Part shown: in pieces, positions 34,603-42,716 of the stretch
Layout of the letters: each line of letters starts with the position of its first letter
Numbering within the stretch: position 1 is the first letter of the stretch
Assembly: GCF_014838825.1 (NCBI RefSeq)
Contig: NZ_JACYMO010000013.1
Coordinates: 1 to 64,000, forward strand
DNA: 64,000 nt
Source: Erwinia persicina
GTDB taxonomy: Bacteria > Pseudomonadota > Gammaproteobacteria > Enterobacterales > Enterobacteriaceae
Direction of reading: 5' to 3'
The notes under the pieces: model-generated
Told to the model about the DNA's origin: nothing
What the model saw: only the letters and a program-made list of their open reading frames with translations
Database searches by the model: none
Program-made: the position numbers and the translations under genes

Positions 34603-36147
34603 ATGCGCAATAACTTGCCCGTTACGCAGCAGGAATATGAGTTTGGCGATGACGCCACGCTCATGTCGACCACCGATCCCCGTAGCTACATCACCTATGC
34701 CAATGATGCCTTTATTGAGGTCAGCGGTTTTACGCCGGAGGAAACCAACGGCCAGCCCCATAATATGGTGCGTCACCCGGATATGCCGCCGGAAGCCTTT
34801 GCCGATATGTGGGCAACGCTGAAGAAAGGGGAGCCCTGGACCGCGCTGGTCAAAAACCGTCGTAAAGATGGCGATCACTACTGGGTGCGGGCCAATGCCA
34901 TCCCGGTGGTGCGCAACGGCAACGTGCAGGGGTATATGTCGGTGCGCACCAAACCGGGTGAGGAGGAGGTGCGCGCAACGGAACGTCTGTACCAGGATTT
35001 TCGTAATGGCAGGGCAAAAGGTAAACGTTTCCATAAAGGGCTGATTGTCCGCACCGGTCTGATGAGCTGGCGTTCACTGTTTAAAACGCTGCCGCTGCGC
35101 TGGCGTATCCGCTCGGCGCTGCTGGCGGTACTGCCGCTGGCCACGCTGGGTGTGTGGGGGCTGGGCCTGAGCCACGGGGCGCTGGGCCTGTTTGCTGCGG
35201 GTATGGCGCTGCTGCTGCTGCTGGCTTCAGCCTGGCTGGAAATGCAGGTTTCCCGGCCGATTGAACGGGTCTGTCAGCAGGCGCTGCGCGTCGCTACCGG
35301 TGCCGATCATAAAGTCGAGCAGATGGACCGGGTCGATGAGGTGGGCACGACGCTGCGGGCCATTGGTCAGCTGGGGCTGATGTTCCGCTGGCTGGTCGAT
35401 GACGTCAGCGGCCAGGCCATTAACGTGCTCAGCGCCAGCGACGCCATTGCGCAGGGCAACAGCGAACTGAGCCGCCGCACGGAGCAGGCGGCGGCTAACG
35501 TCCAGCAGACTGCCGCGACGATGAACGAAATGACCGCCACGGTGAAGAGTAATACCGACACCGCCGCCGAAGTCAAAAGCCTGTCGATCAGCACCAGTAA
35601 GGCTGCGGTGCAGGGGGGAGAGGCGATGACTGATATGGTTAAAATGATGGCGGAAATTACCGAAAGTTCTAAGCAAATCGCCAATATTACCAGCGTGATT
35701 GACGGTATTGCCTTCCAGACGAATATCCTTGCGCTGAATGCCGCGGTGGAAGCCGCCCGTGCGGGAGAACAGGGGAAAGGGTTTGCCGTGGTAGCGGGAG
35801 AAGTACGCAGCCTGGCCCAGCGCAGCGCGAAAGCCGCCAGTGAGATCAAAATGCTGGTAGAGAGCAGCGCCGGTAAGGTCAAATCCGGCACGCTGCATGT
35901 GAATGAGGCGGGTAAAACGATGGAAAGCATTGTTTCTCAGGTGCAGAACGTCACATCGCTGATCGCCGAGATCAGTGCGGCTACCGCGCAACAGGCTACG
36001 GCCATCGGTGAGATTAGCCTGGCGGTGGAAGATCTCGACCACATCACCCATCAGAACGCCGCGAAAGTAGAAGAGGGCGCACAGGCTTCCAGCCGGATGA
36101 CGCGGCAGGCGACGCGGCTGGTCGAGGCGATCAGCGTCTTCCGTTAA
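34603..36147 (+). CDS. aer: aerotaxis receptor Aer
   Basis: 514 residues against 506 in E. coli. N-terminal PAS domain (TLMSTTDPRSYITYANDAFIEVSGF, QPHNMVRHPDMPPEAFADMW, NRRKDGDHYWVRANA) that binds FAD in Aer, two closely placed hydrophobic stretches (residues ~165-210), HAMP domain, and a methyl-accepting signalling domain with the hairpin tip IDGIAFQTNILALNAAVEAARAGEQGKGFAVVAGEVR. Senses redox state and signals to CheW/CheA. The sigma-28 promoter ties it to the flagellar regulon. Confidence 0.94.
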   Translation: MRNNLPVTQQEYEFGDDATLMSTTDPRSYITYANDAFIEVSGFTPEETNGQPHNMVRHPDMPPEAFADMWATLKKGEPWTALVKNRRKDGDHYWVRANAIPVVRNGNVQGYMSVRTKPGEEEVRATERLYQDFRNGRAKGKRFHKGLIVRTGLMSWRSLFKTLPLRWRIRSALLAVLPLATLGVWGLGLSHGALGLFAAGMALLLLLASAWLEMQVSRPIERVCQQALRVATGADHKVEQMDRVDEVGTTLRAIGQLGLMFRWLVDDVSGQAINVLSASDAIAQGNSELSRRTEQAAANVQQTAATMNEMTATVKSNTDTAAEVKSLSISTSKAAVQGGEAMTDMVKMMAEITESSKQIANITSVIDGIAFQTNILALNAAVEAARAGEQGKGFAVVAGEVRSLAQRSAKAASEIKMLVESSAGKVKSGTLHVNEAGKTMESIVSQVQNVTSLIAEISAATAQQATAIGEISLAVEDLDHITHQNAAKVEEGAQASSRMTRQATRLVEAISVFR

Positions 36148-36216
36148 CCACGGTTACGCCCGCCCTGGCGCAGACGGTAAGGTCCGGCCGCCCGTGCCGG
36201 TGATGAGCTTCACCAG

Positions 36217-36249
36217 GGGCGACCTTTTTTTCCGGTCGCCCTTTTTTTT
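36217..36249 (+). terminator. terminator after aer; intergenic hairpin repeat, copy 3
   Basis: GGGCGACC, T-rich loop, GGTCGCCC, then eight T: a clear rho-independent terminator. The stem sequence and T-rich loop belong to the same family as copies near 6005, 25261 and 40993. The following regulator gene starts 35 bases later. Confidence 0.85.
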
Positions 36250-36284
36250 GCTAGGATGGATCTCCGTCAACCTGCGAGAACCCC

Positions 36285-37049
36285 ATGTCCGCCATTCTCG
36301 ATTTTTCCTTTGCCCACCGCCCGCTGGTCCCCTACGCGCACGACTACCGTCACGGCGACGTTGAACCGCAGCACCATCACAACTGTGCGCAACTGGTGCA
36401 TACGCTGACCGGTGTCGTCAGGGTGGAGACGGCGCTGGGGCACTGGATTGTGCCGCCGGGTCGCGGCGTATGGCTGCCGGCCGGGGTGAAACACGCCCTG
36501 CAGATGACCGGCGAGGTGGCCGCCCGCACGCTGTTTGTCGATCCGCTGGCGCGTGCTGACCTGCCGGCCAGCTGTCAGGTGGTGCAGATTTCGCCGCTGC
36601 TGCGTGAGCTGATCGTCAGCGCGCTGGATCTGCCCGAAGCCTATGCCCCCGCCAGCCGTGCCGAGCGTATCTATGAACTGATCCTTGATGAAATCCGCGT
36701 GATGACCGAGCTCCCCTTCAGCCTGCCGGAACCGCAGAGCGAGGCGCTGCTGGGGCTGTGCCGGGCACTGCGCGCGTCGCCGGGAGAGAGCTGGACGCTG
36801 GAAAACAGCGCTCGTCGGGTCAACGTCAGTAGCCGCACGCTCGCCCGGCGTTTTTATCAGGAGACGGGCCTGCAGTTCAGCGACTGGGTCAGACGCGCCC
36901 GGCTGATGGAAGCCCTGACGCGCCTGGCGCGGGGAGATTCGGTGCTGACGGTGTCGCTGGAGCTGGGCTATGAAAGCCAGAGCGCCTTCAGCGCCATGTT
37001 CCGCCGCATCCTTGGCGTCGCCCCCAGTGACTATTTCCCGGCCGGCTGA
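36285..37049 (+). CDS. AraC-family regulator with cupin domain
   Basis: 254 residues. The cupin half reads DVEPQHHHNCAQLVHTLTGVVRV and WIVPPGRGVWLPAGVKHALQM, typical of the NimR/YeaM-type group of one-cupin AraC proteins. The C-terminal half has the two DNA-binding motifs (SARRVNVSSRTLARRFYQETGLQF; SVLTVSLELGYESQSAFSAMFRRILGVAPSDYF). No adjacent exporter; its target is unknown. Its end overlaps the convergent leuA end by 19 bases. Confidence 0.88.
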   Translation: MSAILDFSFAHRPLVPYAHDYRHGDVEPQHHHNCAQLVHTLTGVVRVETALGHWIVPPGRGVWLPAGVKHALQMTGEVAARTLFVDPLARADLPASCQVVQISPLLRELIVSALDLPEAYAPASRAERIYELILDEIRVMTELPFSLPEPQSEALLGLCRALRASPGESWTLENSARRVNVSSRTLARRFYQETGLQFSDWVRRARLMEALTRLARGDSVLTVSLELGYESQSAFSAMFRRILGVAPSDYFPAG

Positions 37050-38704
37050 TGCTGCGCCACGGCGTTCAGGAGTGCCTGCAAAGAGGCGCGTGATACATCA
37101 CTGTCGATACCCACGCCCCAGGCGCTGCGGTTGCCGGGGAAGATGCAGCGCAGATAGGTGACGGACCGGCTGTCGCTGCGCTGGCCGAGGGTATGCTCGT
37201 GATAATCCTGAATGGTAAACGCGATGTCCAGCGACTGGCGCAGCGCATCCGCAGCCGCTGACAGCAGGCCGTTTCCGCGCCCGCTGATGCTGTCATACCG
37301 ATCGCCCCGGCGGATGCCTGCCTCGAAGCGTAACTCTCCCTGGCTGTCACTTTCGCTGCGGTACTCCCCCAGTTGCAACGTCGGGGCTTCAATGCCGTAC
37401 ACCCGGCGGAACAGCTGCCAGATGGCCGCCTGGGTCATTTCACGATTTTCCGCATCGGCCACCTGCTGTACCTGCTGGCTGAAGTCCTGCTGCAGAGTGC
37501 GCGGTAGCGTCAGGCCGTGATTCTGCTCAATCATCCACGCCGCCCCACTTTTTCCTGACTGGCTGTTGACGCGGATCACCGCCTCATAGCTGCAGCCGAT
37601 GTCCGCCGGATCCAGAGGCAGATAGGGGACTTCCCAGCGGCTGTCCTGCTGCTGCTGGCGCGCGGCAAACCCTTTTTTAATCGCATCCTGGTGGGAACCG
37701 GAAAATGCGGTAAAGACCAGCTCTCCGGCGTAGGGATGGCGCGGATGAACCGGCAGTTGGTTACACTGTTCCACCACGTCGACGACCTGCTTCATCTGGC
37801 TAAAGTTAAGCTGCGGATCAATGCCCTGGGTGTAGAAGTTCAGCGCCATGGTCACCAGATCGACATTACCGGTGCGTTCCCCGTTGCCGAACAGGCAGCC
37901 TTCCACCCGGTCAGCCCCTGCCAGCAGTGCCAGTTCGGCGGCAGCAATACCGGTACCGCGATCGTTATGCGGATGTACGCTAATACAGACCTGTGGGCGG
38001 CGGGAAAAGTGACGACAGAAGTATTCGATCTGATCGGCATAGACGTTAGGCGTACTTACCTCGACCGTGGCGGGCAGATTGATGATCATCGGCCGCAGCG
38101 CACAGGGCTCCCAGACGGCCGCCACGGCCTCGCAGATCTCCAGGGCGAAATCGGCCTCGGTGAAGCAGAAGGTTTCCGGCGAATATTCAAAGGTCCAGTG
38201 AGTCTGCGGCTGCTCTTCGCAGCGCTGGCGAATGAGTCGCGTGGCGTTAACGGCCAGTTCGATAATCTGCTCACGGCTCTGGCGAAACACCAGGCGGCGA
38301 AATACCGGGGCCGTGGCGTTATACAGGTGGATACAGGCCTGTTTTGCCCCCTCCAGCGCCACAAACGTACGGTCGATCAGATCGGCCCTGGCCTGGGTCA
38401 GCACCTGGATAGTCACATCATCAGGGATCATCTGCTCTTCGATCAGCTCACGCACAAAGTTGAAGTCCGTCTGTGACGCCGAGGGAAACGCCACTTCAAT
38501 CTCCCTGAAACCACACTGTAGCAGCAGCTGCCAGAATGCTTTCTTACGTGCCGCATCCATCGGTTCGGCCAGCGACTGGTTGCCATCGCGCAGGTCCGTT
38601 GAGAGCCAGCGTGGCGCGCTCTTCAGCGTTCGGCCTGGCCACTGGCGATCGGTCAGCGTGACGGGAGGAAACGGGTGATATTTGTCGGCGGGTTGCTGCA
38701 GCAT
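37031..38704 (-). CDS. leuA: 2-isopropylmalate synthase, type 2 (long form)
   Basis: 557 residues, from the ATG with AGGAG eight bases before it. STDLRDGNQSL holds the Arg-Asp catalytic and metal ligand pair; SVHPHNDRGTGIAAAELALLAGADRVEGCLFGNGERTGNVDL carries the His ligands and signature. This is the long LeuA branch found in Actinobacteria, yeast and some proteobacteria, not the ~523-residue form of the enteric leuABCD operon. It joins acetyl-CoA and 2-oxoisovalerate in leucine synthesis. The C-terminal ~150 residues form the regulatory domain that binds leucine. Solitary gene with a strong hairpin in its leader. Confidence 0.93.
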   Translation of the reverse strand: MLQQPADKYHPFPPVTLTDRQWPGRTLKSAPRWLSTDLRDGNQSLAEPMDAARKKAFWQLLLQCGFREIEVAFPSASQTDFNFVRELIEEQMIPDDVTIQVLTQARADLIDRTFVALEGAKQACIHLYNATAPVFRRLVFRQSREQIIELAVNATRLIRQRCEEQPQTHWTFEYSPETFCFTEADFALEICEAVAAVWEPCALRPMIINLPATVEVSTPNVYADQIEYFCRHFSRRPQVCISVHPHNDRGTGIAAAELALLAGADRVEGCLFGNGERTGNVDLVTMALNFYTQGIDPQLNFSQMKQVVDVVEQCNQLPVHPRHPYAGELVFTAFSGSHQDAIKKGFAARQQQQDSRWEVPYLPLDPADIGCSYEAVIRVNSQSGKSGAAWMIEQNHGLTLPRTLQQDFSQQVQQVADAENREMTQAAIWQLFRRVYGIEAPTLQLGEYRSESDSQGELRFEAGIRRGDRYDSISGRGNGLLSAAADALRQSLDIAFTIQDYHEHTLGQRSDSRSVTYLRCIFPGNRSAWGVGIDSDVSRASLQALLNAVAQHQPAGK

Positions 38705-38812
38705 CGGTCAGGCTCCTTGTTGGGTGAAGCCCTATACTGCAGTGACGATGCCGGTTCTGGCTGGCGCAAAACTGACAACCGTGTATGAAAAAGTGACAAC
38801 TGAAGAGGAAAA

Positions 38813-38845
38813 AAAAGGAGCAAAAGGGAAACCCCTGCTCCTTTT
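38813..38845 (-). terminator. terminator/attenuator-like hairpin in the leuA leader
   Basis: Read on the minus strand: AAAAGGAGCA, inner GGG/CCC pairing, TGCTCCTTTT, then more T. It ends ~110 bases before the leuA ATG and points the same way, so it either ends an unseen upstream transcript or attenuates leuA. No leucine-rich leader peptide was found. Confidence 0.7.
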
Positions 38846-39026
38846 ACGCCCTGGTGTTGGCGTGGGTATGACGGGTGATACGGGTAGCGGGGGGGCCGGT
38901 GAAGAGAACGCCCGCTCAGGCGGCGAAACGTGGAGGTTATCGATAAGCGGTATTCTATTGTTACCGTCTTATCAGCCACATTTAGTTATAAACTTTTTTT
39001 TGCCTTTCCGCAGTTCTTTTAATAGC

Positions 39027-39050
39027 AAATTGTGATTGATACTACAATTT
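39027..39050. promoter_or_regulatory. operator-like inverted repeat before dhaK
   Basis: AAATTGT, ten bases, ACAATTT: a perfect 7-10-7 inverted repeat, 244 bases before the kinase ATG and ~320 bases before leuA. The binding protein is unknown. Confidence 0.45.
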
Positions 39051-39293
39051 CATTATCGCTTATCGGCGGCAGTTAATATGTATTAAAATATTACACAGTA
39101 GTAAGTTTTCTTTTTTATCATTGTGATAGCCTGTTTTTAGTCACGCTGCCATTTTGCCGGTAAAAAACACCGGGGCTATTTTCAGTGTTGAACTCTACTG
39201 TAAATAGGAAATATCGTAAGTATCTCTGTTCCATTAAGGTTTTATTAATATATGAACCATTAACCATTATTCGCTTGTGGATGAGGAGCTTCA

Positions 39294-40946
39294 ATGAGTC
39301 AGTTTTTTATGAATCAGAAACAGCATGTTGTGAACGACGCGATTGAGGGCATTTTGCTCAGTTCCCCGCATCATAATCTTGGCCGCTTGTCGCTGGGGCC
39401 GCAGATGCGGGTGGTGGTCCGCAAGGACTGGGATAAGTCGCGCGTCGCCCTGATTTCGGGTGGCGGTTCGGGGCATGAGCCAGCCCATATCGGCTTTGTC
39501 GGTCAGGGGATGCTGACGGCGGCGGTGTGCGGCGATATCTTCGCGTCACCCAGCGTGGATGCGGTGCTGCATGCCATTATCAACGTCACCGGAGATGCCG
39601 GCTGCCTGTTGATCGTAAAAAACTATACCGGCGACCGCCTTAACTTTGGTCTGGCGGCGGAGAAAGCCCGGGGCCTGGGTTATAAGGTGGAAATGGTGAT
39701 GGTGCGCGACGATATTGCGCTGCCGGAAAACCCGCAGCCACGGGGCATTGCCGGAACGGCTCTGGTGCATAAAGTTGCCGGCTATGCCGCTGAACAGGGG
39801 CAGACCCTGGCGCAGGTGGCCGCCGTGGCACAGCAGGCCTGTGACGCGACGTCCTCTATCGGGCTGGCGTTCACCACCTGCCACGTTCCGGGCGAGGCGC
39901 GTGACGACCATCGCGTGCCGGAAGGGGGCAGCGAGTTGGGTATGGGGATCCACGGTGAGCCGGGTGCTTTAACGCTGAAAACCCAGAACAGCGCGGAGAT
40001 CGTGGCAGAGCTGGTGTCGCGTCTGACGGCGAAAAAAATCGCGGGTCCCCTCGCCCTGATGGTCAACAACCTGGGCGGCTTTTCGGCGCTGGAGATGGCA
40101 ATAGTGGTGCGTGAAGCGCTGCATTCCGCGCTGGGCCAGCAGGTGACGCTGCTGATTGGCCCGGCGACGCTGGTCAGCGCGCTTGATATGAAAGGGTTTT
40201 CCCTGTCGGTGATGCAGCTGGATGCTGAAAGGGAGGAGGCCCTGCTGGCCCCGGTACAGGTCAGCGGCTGGATCACGGCGTTCGCGCCGTTCTCCGCGGC
40301 GGAAATTCCGGCGAAAACGGCCGCGCAGCTGCAGTCCTTTACCCCGTCGGATAACCCGACGGCGGCAGCCATCGTGAAGACGATCTGTCAGACGCTGATC
40401 GGTCTGGAGAGTGAGCTTAACCAGCTGGATGCGAAAGTGGGTGACGGGGATACCGGATCGACCTTTGCCGCGGGTGCCCGTAGCGTACTGGACGCCAGTG
40501 AGGCCCACGCGCTGCCGCTCAACCAGCCGGATGCGCTACTGACGGTCGTGGGGGAAAAGCTGGCCACCGTCATGGGCGGGTCCAGCGGGGTGCTGATGTC
40601 GATTATGTTTACCGCTGCCGGACAGCAGCTGGCCAGCGGGGCGTCGCTGGCTGAAGCCCTGACCGCAGGTCTGGAGCGGATGCAGCACTACGGCGGAGCG
40701 CAGGTCGGGGACCGCACGATGATCGATGCCTTACACCCCGCCTTTGCCGCGCTGCTGAACGGTGACGACCTGACCCGCGTTGCGGCGGCGGCCAGGGAAG
40801 GGGCCGACAGCACCAGCAGCATGCGCAGCGCTCGCGCCGGACGATCGTCCTACCTTAATCAGGAGAGTCTGGACGGCGTGAAAGATCCGGGTGCCTGTGC
40901 CGTTGAGAAGGTGTTTGCTGCGCTGGCGGCAGGTCAACCGGCGTAA
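39294..40946 (+). CDS. dhaK: ATP-dependent dihydroxyacetone kinase (DhaK-DhaL fusion)
   Basis: 550 residues, with GAGGAG before the ATG. The N-terminal DhaK domain has ISGGGSGHEPAHIGFVGQGMLTAAVCGD and His220 in GMGIHGEPGA, the residue that binds dihydroxyacetone covalently. The C-terminal DhaL domain has LDAKVGDGDTGSTF with the Asp ligands for Mg-ATP, and GGSSGVLM. One-piece kinases of this kind use ATP, unlike the PTS-linked DhaKLM of E. coli. Product: dihydroxyacetone phosphate. No glycerol dehydrogenase gene is adjacent, so the source of dihydroxyacetone is not shown. Confidence 0.92.
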   Translation: MSQFFMNQKQHVVNDAIEGILLSSPHHNLGRLSLGPQMRVVVRKDWDKSRVALISGGGSGHEPAHIGFVGQGMLTAAVCGDIFASPSVDAVLHAIINVTGDAGCLLIVKNYTGDRLNFGLAAEKARGLGYKVEMVMVRDDIALPENPQPRGIAGTALVHKVAGYAAEQGQTLAQVAAVAQQACDATSSIGLAFTTCHVPGEARDDHRVPEGGSELGMGIHGEPGALTLKTQNSAEIVAELVSRLTAKKIAGPLALMVNNLGGFSALEMAIVVREALHSALGQQVTLLIGPATLVSALDMKGFSLSVMQLDAEREEALLAPVQVSGWITAFAPFSAAEIPAKTAAQLQSFTPSDNPTAAAIVKTICQTLIGLESELNQLDAKVGDGDTGSTFAAGARSVLDASEAHALPLNQPDALLTVVGEKLATVMGGSSGVLMSIMFTAAGQQLASGASLAEALTAGLERMQHYGGAQVGDRTMIDALHPAFAALLNGDDLTRVAAAAREGADSTSSMRSARAGRSSYLNQESLDGVKDPGACAVEKVFAALAAGQPA

Positions 40947-40992
40947 AGCCGGGTAACGGTCCCTGTTGCCGGGTTGTGCCTGTTCCCGGCAT

Positions 40993-41039
40993 GGGGCGAC
41001 CGGAAAAAAAGAGTTGCCCCTACATTTCATTGTAGGGGC
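40993..41039 (-). terminator. sbmA terminator and intergenic hairpin repeat, copy 4
   Basis: On the minus strand GCCCCTACA / TGTAGGGGC (41016-41024 and 41031-41039) overlaps the sbmA stop and is followed by seven T (41004-41010). The same stretch can form GGGGCGACC with GTTGCCCC, the family hairpin seen at 6005, 25261 and 36217. Between convergent dhaK and sbmA. Confidence 0.75.
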
Positions 41040-42262
41040 TGACCTTCTATGCTCAGCTCCTTCACGTCCAGCGCCTGCTCGAAGCTGCGCAGACGCTTGT
41101 AGATCGACATCAACTCTACCAGCGTGGTCCAGGCGTTAATCAGATACTGGAACGCGCCTCGCACCTGATCGAAGACGTTAGTGATCTGCGTCAGCAGCCC
41201 GAGCGTGATAGCGCCCGTCACAATCGAGGGAAACAGCACAAAGATGCTGAATACCGCATCCAGTTGCAGATAGAAAATGCGCGCGATATTAAAGTAGAGA
41301 TAGTGAAAATAGAGGCGGAAGTAGTTTTTGCGCACGCTGAAGAACAGCTCACGAACCTTTGGCGGGCTGGCACGATCCGCATTATCTTCACCATACACCA
41401 GCTCTTTACGATAGGCCGCCTCCACCCGCTGATTACGAAATGACAATCCTGGAAGCTTAATCCCCACCAGCGCCAGCAGCCCGGTGCCGAACAGTGACCA
41501 GACCACCGCTGCAATCACCAGCGCATAGGGCACCTGCCCGAGGATCGGCACGGTCTTCACGTGTACGGACAGCGCCACCAGCACCGGCAGGAAGGCAATC
41601 AGCGTCATCACCGCATCAATCAGCCTGACCCCCATATCTTCCAGGGTCGAGGCAAAGCGCATCGTATCCTCCTGCACGCGCTGGGCAGCGCCTTCGATAT
41701 GGCGCAGCCGCGACCAGTGCGCCATATAATAGCTGTTCATCGCGGTGCGCCAGCGGAAGACATAGTGGCTGATAAAAAACAGATTCAGCACGTCAATCAC
41801 CACGGCAATCAGCGCGATGCTGAGGAAGCCATTGACCTGAGTATAAAACGCCGAAATTTTAATGGTATTCGGATGCGCCATGGCTTTCTGTATCAGATCG
41901 TAGAAGGGTTCGTACCAGCTGTTGATCGCCACGCCCACCTGCACGGAAAACCAGGTGACGAAGATAATCAGCGCACTGCCCAGGATTGACCAGCGCTGCC
42001 AGGGGTGGGGGCTGACGAAAAACCAGAAGCCAGCAAACAGCAGCGTGGCCAGCAGATAATAGCTGTAGAAACCCAGCTCGGCGGGAGAAATAAACCGCAG
42101 GGCGTTGTTCGGTAACACACCGGGTGGAAGCAAGGAGAGATGAATCATCAGGTGAGCCAGCCTGCTGTCGGCATAGCCAAACCAGAACACCACCGCTAAG
42201 AAACTCCATATCACCACGCTGCTGAAAAACAGCCCGGGCCTGGGGAAAAAAGATTTAAACAT
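41027..42262 (-). CDS. sbmA: peptide antibiotic transporter SbmA
   Basis: 411 residues from the ATG at 42262 with GGAG five bases before it; a GTG two codons upstream overlaps that site. [78 protein letters not shown] and the C-terminal [36 protein letters not shown] all match E. coli SbmA. Proton-driven inner membrane importer of peptide antibiotics such as microcins and proline-rich peptides. E. coli's neighbour yaiW is not present. Confidence 0.95.
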   Translation of the reverse strand: MFKSFFPRPGLFFSSVVIWSFLAVVFWFGYADSRLAHLMIHLSLLPPGVLPNNALRFISPAELGFYSYYLLATLLFAGFWFFVSPHPWQRWSILGSALIIFVTWFSVQVGVAINSWYEPFYDLIQKAMAHPNTIKISAFYTQVNGFLSIALIAVVIDVLNLFFISHYVFRWRTAMNSYYMAHWSRLRHIEGAAQRVQEDTMRFASTLEDMGVRLIDAVMTLIAFLPVLVALSVHVKTVPILGQVPYALVIAAVVWSLFGTGLLALVGIKLPGLSFRNQRVEAAYRKELVYGEDNADRASPPKVRELFFSVRKNYFRLYFHYLYFNIARIFYLQLDAVFSIFVLFPSIVTGAITLGLLTQITNVFDQVRGAFQYLINAWTTLVELMSIYKRLRSFEQALDVKELSIEGQPLQ

Positions 42263-42716
42263 AGGCACTCCGCTGTTAATGTTTGCTGGTTATACCGCGA
42301 TTAACGCTGAGTGATCTCGTTACGGTTGTATCTATTAATGTCGGGATAAACATCTTGTTTATTTCATGGTTAATTGTGCCGTTAATTTTCCCGTACTCTT
42401 TATTTTGTAGAAGTGAAAGGCCAAATTAACCTTTAAACTGACGTCATTAAGGTCAAAAAGGTAAAAATTCACGCTGAATATTTTTTTGAGCAACGTCGAC
42501 GACCGTCAATGAACGGACGTGATTGGAAGGAAATTGCTTGAATAGACTGATGTTATAGGTTTATACCCATGTGGTTTGACCACATTAGCAGTCAAGAATC
42601 CTGCTGCCGCCGCGCGGCAGGAGCGGGTTATTTTACGCCACTGAAAGGCGTATGCAGCGCTGAACGTCTTTTCCGCGATGGAAAAAATGACCGCCAGCGC
42701 CTGGGTGAAAATAATA
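42263..42716. promoter_or_regulatory. divergent region sbmA / PAS-GGDEF-EAL gene
   Basis: About 450 bases, AT-rich. Contains the perfect 17-bp inverted repeat ATGTGGT-TTG-ACCACAT (42569-42585) and a GC-rich hairpin CTGCCGC-CGC-GCGGCAG (42604-42620), both in the leader side of the rightward gene. No small gene supported. Confidence 0.45.

Larger units (their letters stand above)
38705..39293. other. 589-bp divergent region leuA/dhaK
   Basis: Holds the leuA leader hairpin, a 24-bp operator-like repeat (39027-39050) and AT-rich DNA before the kinase gene. No gene supported; a 108-codon GTG-initiated frame across the leader is not convincing. Confidence 0.5.

Noticed and set aside
34637-34822. 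Small frame inside aer on the same strand
   Set aside because: Out-of-frame shadow of the PAS-coding region.
37691-38476. 261-codon plus-strand open frame opposite leuA
   Set aside because: Shadow of leuA; low-complexity composition without a family pattern.
38653-38979. Possible leuA leader protein spanning the leader hairpin
   Set aside because: Needs a GTG start, has no leucine-rich run before the hairpin and overlaps leuA; unlikely as a leader peptide.
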